From NCBI GenBank assembly GCA_021029095.1, contig JAJOHG010000007.1, positions 372,001 through 436,000 on the forward strand: a stretch of DNA of 64,000 nucleotides. The letters are read 5' to 3'. The stretch is from Phellopilus nigrolimitatus (Eukaryota > Basidiomycota > Agaricomycetes > Hymenochaetales > Hymenochaetaceae). The notes under the pieces were generated by a model. That model searched no databases, was not told the origin of the DNA, and saw nothing but the letters and a program-made list of their open reading frames with translations. A program made the position numbers and the translations under genes. This document shows positions 25,501-36,778 of the stretch, piece by piece. Positions within the stretch are counted from its first letter, which is position 1. Each line of letters begins with the position of its first letter.

Positions 25501-25840
25501 AACGCTGTTGAAGTAGCCGGCGGAGAAGCCTCCAGTGAACGCACCGTGCAAGCGCCTGCGCCCCTTCTCGTCTGTGACCTGGACAAAGACTTATCACTAA
25601 CATTTATAAAGTACGCAAGCTGTTGCTGTACCTCTTGTTTCCATAGCGGAACGAACTCGCCGGTGTCCTTGGACTTCTCGAGCGGCGGGAGAGGAGTGCC
25701 GATCTACAGAGTAGTTTAGCGTAACTGGGCAATAAGTCATGAAAAAGAATAAGACCGACCAAGCAAAAGTTTTCGCTTGCTTTGGAGCTCGCTGTGTCGA
25801 CGCCCAAACCGTTGAGCTTACGCTTCAGTCTGCTCGTCAT
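22553..25840 (-). CDS. GPATCH1: G-patch domain protein, GPATCH1-like, with frame breaks
   Basis: The N-terminus ([14 protein letters not shown], then [38 protein letters not shown]) is the conserved opening of GPATCH1/TGH proteins. The G-patch follows ([21 protein letters not shown]), then the central block with [19 protein letters not shown] and the C-terminal [28 protein letters not shown] and a Lys/Glu/Asp-rich tail. The family acts in pre-mRNA processing with spliceosomal helicases. Three reading-frame breaks occur in the 3' half: about 23815, 23172 and 23090. Each is flanked by sequence that clearly codes in the next frame, so this is either assembly error or early decay. The stop at 22553 assumes a 31-base intron (22567-22597) giving the end YSRGVDFM. 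Without it the frame runs on to 22374, overlapping MAK11 coding sequence. Start codon 98 bases from the divergent neighbour. Confidence 0.8.
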
Positions 25841-25938
25841 TGGATTTCGGTTGTTGTGGGACGCGCTGATCAAGAAACGCGTATTCGGAGACGCGCCATG
25901 GGAGATTGCATTTAACTTCAACTTCATTTCTTTCGGCC

Positions 25939-28146
25939 ATGACCTCTTATCTTGACCTTTCTTTCGAACATCTGACAACTGACGAACAACATCAATTTAT
26001 TAGTGCTTTACGCTACTTGAAGACAGTCCAGGGCTACACGCCTGTAACTGACGATGAACTGTTAAATACTAGTTATTTCAGTTCTTCTGATGTGAGAAAC
26101 TGGTTTAGGGGTCGAGGTTTCACTTGCGATGTGATCCAAAAGGTACATCTATTGTCGTATTGAGAGGCAGTTATGGTCAATACGACACTCAACCTTTATC
26201 GCAGACCTTCGACAGTCTCCGTGTCGGCGATCTAATAAGGAGTGGCCGGTTCTTCGCAATTGCGAGAGCCTTGAAAAACGGCATTATATCCGGATCTGAT
26301 TTTACGCTCGACTTTCGTTCGGTAGATTTCCCCCATTTCAAGACACTGTACGATTTGCTGTGGGGTAGACGAACCGAGCAACATCGATTCATACAAGATG
26401 TCGAAGGATCTGAAGTAATCAACCTCATTGATGGCAAAGAAATGAACCCCCTTCGCCTCGTCTCGAGCAAAGTCGTTGTTCGTGAAGAATACAAGAGCCT
26501 GTTAGAACTAATCAAGATCATCTCACTAAAAGCTTTCACTGGCAAAAGCATGTTTCGTATTCGTGGTGGGGTAGTTGTCAGTGGGCAACAGGGTGTTGGT
26601 ATGAGCATACAACACCCCTAGTCAACGGCAAACTGATTGGCACAATTGTTTTTTTGCCTCAGGCAAGACCACATTTCTATTTGTGGTCCTTATAAACCGA
26701 CTTCTTAATGCAGAACCAACTCTTTTTCGTGGCTGTAAAGGCAACTATATTGGATTATCTGAACATGGTTGTTTTATTTACCCACCCTCACCGTCTCCAA
26801 ATAATCTTGCGATTTATCCGAAAGGTGTATGGGTGCTAGCTGATCCGGGTTTCGCAGTCGATGCATTTGGAGCAATCGACGAGCCATTGTATAACTTGAA
26901 CTTCTTCGTTGTGTATACAACATCGCCAAACGAGGCCAGATTCAAGGAGTGGCACAAACAAACGAATGCGACTACCTTATTCATGGCACCCTGGAGCTGG
27001 GATGAAATCGAGAGGATTGCGTGAGTCTCGAACTCTTCCCGTTTTCACCGTAGCTGATCCAAGTCATCTAGTTATATAACGGAAGGGAGCGATTTTTCAT
27101 ACGCCTCCGCTAGGACGGTCTATGATCGCTATAGCATTTCCTTCCGCGATTGTCAGAAGGTTGGTCGAGATCCAACGGAAGTATCGTCAATGGAAAGGAG
27201 GCTTGCGAGGGCATTGAGTGTGATCACCATCGATGTCATTCGTAGTCTTACCAACGGAATTGAGAATAGCGACGTGTCGGATGCACTTTCTACGCTGATT
27301 CCGAGCAATGGAAGGACGGACTTCACGATTGAACTGGTTACATACTATGTGGCGCAGCGATTGTTTCAGAAATTACAGGATGTGCAACACGTTGCCTTAA
27401 TCAAAATGTTCAATTCCTTGAACGCCATCCCACAATCCGCCACTCCAGCTGGCTGGCTCTGGGGGAGTTTCTGTCAGCAATTCATAATCTCTAAACCGAC
27501 CCACACTGTCAAAGACGTTTCAACACCCGATACCGTTACATTCACTCTTCCTGTTTCCAAACATTGTGCTGTAAATTTTCGCTCTTTAGGTCGGGATTTA
27601 TCGCAAGCCCAGCATTCTGTGTTGGAGGTCGGTGTTTATTTTCCGTCAACACGCTACCAGGCTTCCTTCGATGGCTTTGCAATCACTGACGAGCAAGATG
27701 TCATACTTTTCCAATTCACTGCCATGCAAAGGTCGGGACTCGTGTTCAACAAATTCGACGAACTTTCGAATGTGTTTAAGAAAAGCGGCTGTAGCAGATT
27801 ATTGCCGTGGAACAGCAAGAAAAAGTGGCTGTATGTCTCACTTGTCCCCAATCAAGTTGTCAATTCCGTAAAGAAGGTTTCTGGTGACAAAGGGAAAGGG
27901 GGGCGGGAATGGGATAATTATGTTCAGCAGTTTGTGTGCAGTGCCGAATATTCCACGAACTTTAGGCATGTTGGCCGACTATCTAATTCTCGTTCTGTGC
28001 TGACCTATGTAACTCTCACAGCACAACGCAACATATCGTCGTCCCGAACGGTAATACGGGGGACCCATCAGAAGAGCCAGACTGGATTGAAGTCTGACGA
28101 AGACAAATTTGTACTTGTACCTGTTACTGGCATGGAAAATCGCTGA
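25939..28146 (+). CDS. Crinkler/RHS-type P-loop NTPase with nuclease-like C-terminal domain
   Basis: Model join(25939..26142, 26205..26598, 26663..27020, 27072..28146), 676 aa, in frame. A P-loop (SGQQGVGKTTFL) lies near residue 197, split by intron 2. Later comes a block typical of Agaricomycete Crinkler-like NTPases: YTTSPNEARFKEW, then MAPWSWDEIE near residue 315. Around residues 504-530 is VGVYFPSTRYQASFDGFAI followed by ILFQFTAM, which resembles the restriction-endonuclease-like fold that ends many Crinkler and trypanosome RHS proteins. That last assignment is tentative. The N-terminal 100 residues are unfamiliar: no ubiquitin-like Crinkler header and no signal peptide. In other lineages such proteins are effectors or intragenomic conflict proteins; the role here is unknown. 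It diverges from the GPATCH1-like gene with 98 bases between start codons. Confidence 0.65.
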
Positions 28147-28694
28147 TTTTGTTTCTGACATGTTCAATTTACGATTCGGCCCTACAGTGTTCTCCCCCGC
28201 TTTCTTTTACTTCACACGAAATTGATTAGTCCTTGAATTCTCAAAGTTTCAGAAACTCCTTGCTTACAATGTATAGTATTCAACGCCAATTGCAGCAATG
28301 ACTTCGGCAGATTTTATGTCGAACAAGACACCTCTTTCTTTCTGTCTCAGGGATTATCTAGGTATAGTATGAACAATTGGCCTCCTTTTCGATCATAATC
28401 GGAGGCGACGAGGTCTGGCGCATGGAACATAACGTCTTACCCCCTTCCCACTGACATAGAAATGGTGTGCGTTGACTGATGTGCATTGCCTATGTTATGC
28501 AAATGACTGGGTCTGACAAAAAATGTATTGGAACCCCTCGTGTGAATTTCGTAGCCACAGAGGCTGACAAATCAAGACGCGTCAAGAGACACGAACGCGA
28601 CCGTGACGCGACTTGTCCGGCGTCCACTACTATTCATTCTCGAAGCGACACATATTCATCCCCACACGCATCGTCTGGCGTGAATATCAGTGAC
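28147..28694. other. Intergenic upstream of POL3
   Basis: A 548-base gap between two plus-strand genes. The frame opening at 28479 only leads into the first POL3 exon and does not look coding. No other gene or RNA seen. Confidence 0.5.
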
Positions 28695-31600
28695 ATGGCT
28701 CTCGCTCAGAGAGAAAACATACCGTTTTCGCGGTTAGTCTTTTCGTGCCTACCTTGTCTTCGACTTGCACGGCTGATTCATATTACAGGACACCTATCCA
28801 AACAACATCCGAACCCGCATCGAAGAAACGCAAACTTGTTCCATCAGGACCCGCGGGCTCCCAGGGAAAACAAAATGGCTCTTTTGCTGACGTTCTCGAG
28901 AAGCTTAAAGAGGAAGCAAAGGAAACAGGAGGTACGAGAATCCAGTTGGACTGACGGTTCGGCACGGCTTCATAAATGTCAATCGTAGAAGCCGAAGGTG
29001 GATCAGATAGTTGGTCACGCCCTCCAATTCACCGTATTGACGAGAAAAAGGATTCCATAGGTATGTCGCATAACTTGCCGGCTTCTTTTCATTCTCAATC
29101 CGTTCTTCAGTCTTCCAGCAGATTGACGTCGAGCCGTCAACGGATGCAAACGGGGTCTCGTTACGGATGTTTGGCGTCACCCAAGTAAGTATCAAGCTGT
29201 TGTATAACCTAGCCACTTGCTGAAGCTACTTCGAAGGACGGCCACAGTGTCCTTGCACATATCTATGACTTCATGCCCTACTTCTACGTTCCGGCCCCTC
29301 GAGGCTTCGCAGAAAGTGACTTAGATGCTTTTCACAATGAATTAAACGTGAGCTCTTATGCACGAGCTATAGTCCAGCCACTTAATAATCCATATAATCC
29401 ATACTCACACAGAGACAATGCGACGGAAGGTCTATCGACCATGTCGAGATTGTCAAGAGGAAGAGTCTTTGGGGTTACAAAGGCGACGACTGGGTACCTT
29501 TTATTAAAATCTTCGTGCTACATCCAAAGGCTGTACCGCGAGTTCGAGATAAGTCCATTGAACCTTCAAAAATGATAGCGGCAGCTTATCTTTCTCTGTT
29601 ATTCACGCCTTTTTGAAAGAGGGGAATGTTCATTCCGGGATCTATTCCACGCTGAAACTCCGACATTCGAGAGTAATCTTCCTTACACATTGCGCTTCAT
29701 GGTTGACACCAAAGTATGATATCGTTATACACATTCACGAGATTTGCCAGACTGATCTTAATAACTTCAGGTGGTTGGAATGAACTGGATAGAAGTACCA
29801 GCGGGAAAGTATAAACTCCTGTCACCTGACAAAAAACGCTCACTGTGTCAACTGGAGTTTAACGTTAGGTATGTGCGGAAATTAGAAATATTCCACTTGG
29901 CTCATTGTTTTTTCTTCTCTCTTTTTTTTTAGATGGGACCAATTTATCTCCCATGCTCCCGACGGAGAGTGGTCCAAAGTCGCCCCTTTGCGGATTCTGA
30001 GCTTTGATATTGAGTGCGCCGGTCGCAAGGGGATATTCCCTGAAGCCCAGGTTGACCCCGTCATTCAAATTGCAAACATGGTGACTCGTCAAGGTGTGTC
30101 TTCTTTGCTGATCCTAGAATTCTTTCATAATATCAATTTTTGACAGGCGAATCCAAGCCATTTATCCGCAACGTGTTCACGCTAAATACATGTTCAAACA
30201 TTGCTGGTTCTCAAGTTCTCTCGTATGACGAAGAGCTCAAAATGCTCGAAGCTTGGCGAGATTTTGTGGAACAAGTCGACCCAGATGTGGTTATCGGATA
30301 CAATATATCTGGTTTCGACTTACCGTATCTATTGGATAGGGCAACTGCTATAAAATCGAAGAAATTTATGTACCTTGGGCGACTCAAGGGTGTGTATCAG
30401 TTTTACTTTACATGATTGCTTGCAGCTTACTGGACGATGACAAAGGCACGAAGACTATAATTAAGGACACGCACTTTTCGTCTAAAGCATTCGGCCAACG
30501 AGATTCTAAGGAGACAGTCATGGAAGGACGATTGCAGCTTGATGTCTTACAGTTCATGCAGCGTGAACACAAGCTGCGTAGTTACACCTTGAATGCTGTG
30601 TGCGCGCAGTTCCTTGGAGAGCAAAAGGAAGATGTGCATCATTCTGTCATTACGGAGTTGCAAAATGGCACATCGGAGTCACGTCGTCGTCTTGCTGTGT
30701 ACTGTTTAAAAGTACGTCAATGAAGGACTTTTTATTCGCTGGCTAACATGGGTACTCTTTGTAAGGATGCCTACTTACCCCAGCGTCTCATGGACAAGCT
30801 CATGTGCTTCGTCAACTATATTGAAATGTCACGTGTAACGGGCGTGCCATTCAACTACTTGTTGTCGCGAGGTCAATCGATCAAGGTCTTGTCACAGCTT
30901 TTCCGCCGCGCAAATGATGAGGGCTACGTCATCCCTGCAGTGAAGGGAGAGGGTTCCGATGAGCAGTACGAGGGTGCTACGGTCATTGAGCCGAAGAGAG
31001 GTTACTACGATGCACCCATAGCAACCTTGGACTTCAGCTCGCTGTATCCTTCAATTATGATGGCGCATAACCTATGTTATACAACACTTCTAGACAAGCA
31101 TACGATCGAACGCCTCAAGCTCGTCAAGGGAGTGGACTACAACCAGACTCCAAACAATGGCATGTATTGCTTGTCAATGTTGGGCGGCATTAACTCATGA
31201 AACGTGCATAGACTTCTTCGCAACAACGAACCTAAGAAAGGGTCTTCTACCTTCCGTTTTAGAGGATCTCATTGGCGCTCGTAAGAGAGCGAAGGCCGAT
31301 CTCAAAAAGGAGACAGACCCATTTCGTCGAGCTGTCCTAGACGGTCGCCAGCTCGCTCTGAAGGTAGGCATTTATCTAAATCGCCATGCATCAGTGACTG
31401 CAACTTCTGTCAGATTTCGGCCAATTCTGTGTACGGGTTTACTGGAGCAACGATCGGAAAATTACCGTGCCTGCCTATTTCTTCAAGTGTGACGGCGTAT
31501 GGTCGGCAAATGATTGAAAAGACAAAGCAGGTTCGTGTATTTTCTTCGATTACCAGCATACACTCATTGCATAGCAGGAAGTCGAAGCCGAATACTGTAT

Positions 31601-33030
31601 TGCCAACGGTCGAGAGCATAACGCAGAAGTCATCTATGGAGACACAGATTCCGTCATGGTCAAGTTTGGTCCACCGGATCTAGCGACGGTTATGCAAATG
31701 GGCAGCGAGGCAGCGGACCTCGTCACCGCGAAGTTTGTCAAGCCGATCAAGCTCGAGTTCGAAAAGGTGTACTTCCCGTATCTTCTCATCAGTAAGAAAA
31801 GGTATGCAGGTCTGTACTGGACGAAGACCGAAAAGTACGACAAAATGGACTCAAAGGGTATTGAGGTTTGTGCTTTGTTTCTTCGCACGATTTTGTTTGG
31901 ACAATAGCTTATATTTCCGCAGACCGTACGCCGAGACAACTGCCGACTCGTATCTACTGTCATCGAGACGTGTTTGCATAAAATGCTCATTGACAGAGAT
32001 GTACGGGGTGCCGAAGAGTGAGCTAGCATATGTTTTGCATACGTTATGTCTGATGTTCTCGACTGATGGTTTTTGTCTAGCTATACGAAGCAAGTCATTG
32101 CTGATCTTCTGCAAAACAAAATCGACATGTCTCAGCTTGTGATTACGAAAGCGTTGTCTAAAACAGGTACATATTTGCATCTTGCAGATTTTACTAGTTT
32201 CTTAAATGCTATTTCAGAATACGCTGGAAAGCAAGCGCACGCCGTTCTTGCTGAACGTATGAAAGAGCGTGATGCGGGATCAGCGCCAGCTCTAGGCGAT
32301 CGTGTGGCGTATGTCGTAATTAAAGGGATGAGAAGTAAGCCGATAGAAAATATTTCGATTGGATTATGGATCTCTACTGAACCTATAATTAGATGCTGCT
32401 GCATATGAGAAGTCGGAGGACCCCATCTATGTTCTTGAAAACAACATTCCTATCGACACCAAGTACTATTTGGAAAACCAGCTGTCTAAGCCTTTGCTGC
32501 GTATTTTTGAACCCATTCTTGGCGAGAAAGCCAACTCTCTTTGTAAGTCACTTTAATCGCAAAGTAGACGTTCCCTGACAACTATGCATGTAGTATCAGG
32601 AGACCATACGCGGACGATTCAGATTGCGACCCCAACTGTTGGCGGAATGATGAAATTCGCAGTAAAACAAGTGACGTGTTTAGGATGTAAGACTCCGCTC
32701 AAGGCAAACAACAGTATCAAAAGTGCGTTATTAATTTGCTTGCGGTAAGGCTAATTTATTGAGTACTGTAACTGTGCAGACGGAGTGGTGTGCAATAACT
32801 GCCGCCCCCGGTTGGGTGAATTTTACCAAAAGCAGACGACCAGCACGTCCGCGTTGCAAGTGTCTTACTCGCGGCTATGGACTCAGTGCCAGCGGTGCCA
32901 GGGATCTCTCCACCAGGACGTCCTCTGCACGAGTAAAGACTGTCCGATATTTTATATGCGCAAAAAATCTCAAAAAGACGTGGAAGATTCGGTTGCGGTG
33001 CTCGAGCGATTCGACAATGAGGTGTGGTAA
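28695..33030 (+). CDS. POL3: DNA polymerase delta catalytic subunit
   Basis: B-family replicative polymerase, interrupted by many introns of about 50-65 bases. The first exons are 28695..28732, 28789..28931, 28989..29060, 29111..29184 and 29237..29347. A Lys-rich nuclear signal (SKKRKLVP) is followed by the conserved N-terminal block, the exonuclease motif [29 protein letters not shown], motif A ([22 protein letters not shown], split by the wrap of the core), the motif B region (LDGRQLALK, then NSVYGFTGA), motif C ([12 protein letters not shown]) and [12 protein letters not shown]. The C-terminus has both metal motifs: CysA (CLGC ... CNNC) and the iron-sulfur CysB (CQRC ... CTSKDC). The frame is intact throughout. 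One intron, 31160-31211, must start with GC, because only that joins PNN to [16 protein letters not shown] in frame. Confidence 0.95.
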
Positions 33031-33373
33031 ATGCAAATCCATGATTGCTAACGACTCTACTCTCGCTCGATTGATTGTTTATTACCTTGGACGTTTTGTA
33101 TACTAGACTGCAATACCATAAATTATGTATTCTTTTTTTTATTGTTAGCCGATGGACACTGCTGTGGTCTCAGAGCATCGGACGACGACTGTCTTACCTG
33201 CGTAAATAGCAAGTTTTAAATTGGCTATACCGACGACGAAGGCGGGGTTCGGGCCGAAACGCGGAGACGCGACGCGAGCGCGTTTGGTCACGAGTTGACA
33301 GTCACTGGATTACCACGCACTCTTAAGATTGCTCTTTCTGCTGCACTCTTTCTGTTTACCAACTTCTTTCAGT
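33031..33373. other. Intergenic, POL3 3' UTR and promoter of next gene
   Basis: A 343-base gap with a T-rich tract at about 33129-33143 and a C/T-rich stretch just before the next start. No gene seen. Confidence 0.5.
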
Positions 33374-35664
33374 ATGGGAACTGTCGACATAGAGAAGGCC
33401 GTAGAAGCTGCGAAGGAAGTTGTCCGTGAGGCTCACAGCGAAGGAAAACTCCAGTGCGTTCAAGCGCCGTCCTTCATCTGTGGCTTTTCCCGCTCCCACG
33501 AGTTCCAAATAAACTGATCAACATATTATGCCCTCACGCTGACTTTAGGCACCTCACGAATCGCATTGTCCGCCAAGAAGTTGAACAGTACCTAGAGCTG
33601 GCAAAAGGCGCGCTTGAAGAGAAGAGCCACAAGAAGCGCCTGAACGAGGCGATCACAGCGACTGTTGTATGCACCTCCATATTTTGATTCTGTGTACAGT
33701 CTAGTTCAACGAAAATTCTCACTGCCTTATTCTATAACTCTACGATCATTCTATAGGAAGAGGTCCGTGCAAATGTGTCTGGGACGAAGGATCCGGAGCC
33801 GAAGAAGGTCGAGCGTCCGGTTCAGATTGAGGATGCGCAAACGAAGCCAAGCTCGTCTGTGAAGAAACGCAAGTCTGAGGGAGAAGAAGCGGATGCTGGG
33901 GAAGGAAAGAGGAATAAGCCCAGGTCTAGCGCACCAGAGAAGGCTCCAGTATCCGAAGGGTCGAAGAAAAAAAGGAAGGTGGGCTATAAGTCGAAAGTAT
34001 GTTCGATCTGTGCGTTCAGTCTTGTCTTTCGACTCAAATTGCACGTTCTTTGTTGCAGGAAACCGTTGAGCTCGATTCTAATGATGAAAACCATCCTATA
34101 CCAGAGGCGGGTTCCGTGTCAGAGATTGCTGTCACAGCTGTTGATATTGAACTCTCGGACTCCGTTGAGGACATTGAAAAAGAAGCTCTGGGGAGCGATG
34201 ACGGTGGAGCCAAAATAAGGGAAGCCAAGGAAGTCTCCCGGGATGCGGACGCGAAGTTGAGCTTGTCTGCGAGAAAGAGCAAATCAGAGAGCGAGAAGGG
34301 CGAGGCGAAGAAGAGAAAGCCAAGATCTAAACCGACAGAGAAGGTGCCGTCTTCTGAAGGACCAAAGACGGGAAGAGGCGGATACAAGTCAAAGGTGGGT
34401 TCAGCTTAAATGCTCAGTTTCATTTTTGAGAGATTAACACGTAAGCCACCTTATACGTCCGCAGGAGACTGTTGAGCTCGACTCCGACAATGAGGAGTTC
34501 CCTGAGCCAGAAGTTAAACCTGCAGCTGATACCGTCACCCCAGCCTCGTCTGTTAAAGGGAAAGGAAAACGCCCGGCGAATTCTGAGGATGAGGTATTTC
34601 TTAAAGTACTCGTACTAGTGTCACTCGTCAATTTGTGTGAAACATCCTAGAACGACGCTTCAGAAGATCCTACGCCGCCGAAAAAACGCAAGACGGGAGC
34701 CTCCGCGGGTTCTGGCTCAAAGAAATCTCGGGCAGCCTCAACCACGAAGAAAACAGATCACGTTTCATCAAAACTTCCTGTGAGCCGGGAAAATTCTCCA
34801 GTCAATGATGACGAAGTAAGTTTTTTAAATCCCAGTAAAGATCATATAATATTAACTGCTGTGTTTCGTGACTCACAGAAAAGCGAATCAGAATTATCGG
34901 TTTTGCTGGACGGTCCACCTACAAAAAGGAAGAAAGAAGCGTCGAAGGCCAAGAATAAGGTATGGTCTATCACTTCATGATGTTAGTTTACGCCTTATGA
35001 ACTTGTCACCCTTAAGAAATCAAAGGCAGAACCTAAGGGAAAGAAACGTCGGGAGAAGAAAGGCGCGACAGAGCTCTCACCTGATGAGGAGCAGATAAAG
35101 AAGCTGAAGGTACTTGTTAATTTTCCTTTCATCGACTCGATGATAACGGTTTAGCTCATACGGAAAAGAGCCTCATGGTTGCATGTGGTGTACGCAAAAT
35201 GTGGTCCAAAGAGCTCAAGGACTGTGACACGCCGGCCAAGCAAATAGCGCACTTGCGCGGTCTCTTGACAGAACTGGGTATGAAGGGACGATTCAGCTTG
35301 GAGCAGGCTAAAGCGATCAAGGAAAAGCGAGAGCTGGCGCGAGAGATGGGTACGTATCGCGGAACTTTAAATCAGCTGTTCATTGGCCTTATTCTGATCA
35401 AACATCACAGAGGACGTACGCGAATTTGCGCAGAAGTATACGGGTGGCCGGCCGAAGCGTTCGGGGGCGGCGCAAGGGAAGCCTGCTGGTAAAGACGAAG
35501 AAAGTAATGGTGAAGAGAGCGATATCGAGGATGCAGGAGCTAGCTCCATACGCCAACCAAGGGTGCGTGTAGATAACTTCTACTTGGCTAACAGGTCACT
35601 GATATTGATTATATAGAATGCTCGCCAGAGCATTATGGCATTTCTGGGCGATGAAAGCGAATGA
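33374..35664 (+). CDS. HIRIP3-like chromatin protein with DEK-C-like N-terminus
   Basis: Small first exon (33374..33453), then a helical domain (LTNRIVRQEVEQYLELAKGALEE) that resembles a DEK C-terminal fold. A long disordered, Lys/Glu/Ser-rich region with basic clusters follows, then a C-terminal block: SLMVACGVRKMWSKELK, AKQIAHLRGLLTELGMKGRFSL, AKAIKEKRELA. That block matches the histone-binding end of HIRA-interacting protein 3 relatives. The protein ends NARQSIMAFLGDESE. The acceptor before SLMVACG is AAAAG near 35166, which restores the frame. Probable nuclear histone chaperone or transcription regulator; that role is inferred from the C-terminal match. Exons 3 and 4 look like copies of each other: both end in GYKSK and the exon after each begins ETVELDS. 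Confidence 0.72.
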
Positions 35665-35880
35665 TTAACCCATCTACGGATTGCAAATTTGAATGTACTC
35701 TATTTAGTTTCTCAGCGCCCATGTGATCAGGCCTCTGCTGGCCATACATAATATGTATTTGAGTTTTCTTGTCTGACTGACTTGTCTTGCAAGACCTTGT
35801 GAGAACGCGCTCTGTGACGCGTCTTGAACCACGTGATTTCAAATTGAAGCCTAAATGCTTTTGAGTGGTTTGGCGGTAGC

Positions 35881-36778
35881 ATGGCTCTGAGTACCCACCG
35901 CACTGCGTCAGGTTCGTACTATACGTTGTATAGACAGCCCAGCCTATCTTATGCTTAGAACTTACTTGAAACAAACAGGCTATCTGCTCCCGTCCATCCA
36001 CTCGTTCCCGCCATTTTTCACGTACGCAAAATCGATCTAGATCCGCCGACGCCCGGCTGACCGCGCTTCTCCAAGTCAGCAGAAGAATGTGGCCACGCAG
36101 GCGACCAGCACCGCGCACTGGACGCGCCTCGTCCTCTCGTACGCGCGCCATCGGCGGCTGTTCTTCCTCCGCGCGGAGGACGCGGAGAAGACCGGCGGGG
36201 AGTGGGACGAGGTCCTGCGCAACGAGCGCATAAATCGTGAGTGCTCCGCCGAGACCGCTGGGCTGCCCTCTCCTGTCCTGCTAAATAATGCACTCGCGGC
36301 GCAGGTCGCGTGCCCCCGGAGTATCTGCTGTTTCTGCTCGAGGCGCTCGTCGCGAAGAACGCCGCGGCGTACGAGCCCGCGAAGCAGACGCGTGCCGTGC
36401 TCCTCTACTGGCGGACGCCCGAGGAGTGGGGCGAGGTGCTGCACGAGTGGGTAAGCCCGGGTTCTCCTCCTCGTCGCCGTCTTTCTGTGTGTCAATCTCT
36501 GTCTATACGCTAACCAACAACGCGCGCTCGCGCACGCTGGCTTTTTTTCTTTTCTTCTTTCTGTCTCGTCCGCGTTGCAGGCGACCGCGACCGGCCAGCT
36601 CAACACGATCCTCACGTTCTACGAGATCGCGGACCCGCCCGTCGCGTCGCCGCTGTCCGGCGTCCCGGCGGTGCTCCTGCGCCGCGCGGCGGCGTGCCTC
36701 GCGCGGACGGCGCGCGCGCAGATCATCGGCGGCGCGGACGGCGAGGGCGTGCGCTTCTTCGCGGGGAGCCCGAGGTGA
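35881..36778 (+). CDS. VPS25: ESCRT-II subunit Vps25
   Basis: Model join(35881..35911, 35979..36021, 36076..36236, 36305..36450, 36581..36778), 192 aa, in frame. Family motifs are clear: GYLLPSIHSFPPFFT near the start (the Pro-Pro-Phe loop that contacts Vps22/Vps36), HWTRLVLSYARHRRLFFLR, then the second winged helix (VPPEYLLFLLEALVAKN, LLYWRTPEEWGEVLHEW, LNTILTFYEI). Vps25 acts on endosomes in multivesicular-body sorting and recruits ESCRT-III. The last exon is much richer in G and C than its neighbours, including several GCG runs. The length matches the family. Confidence 0.93.
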
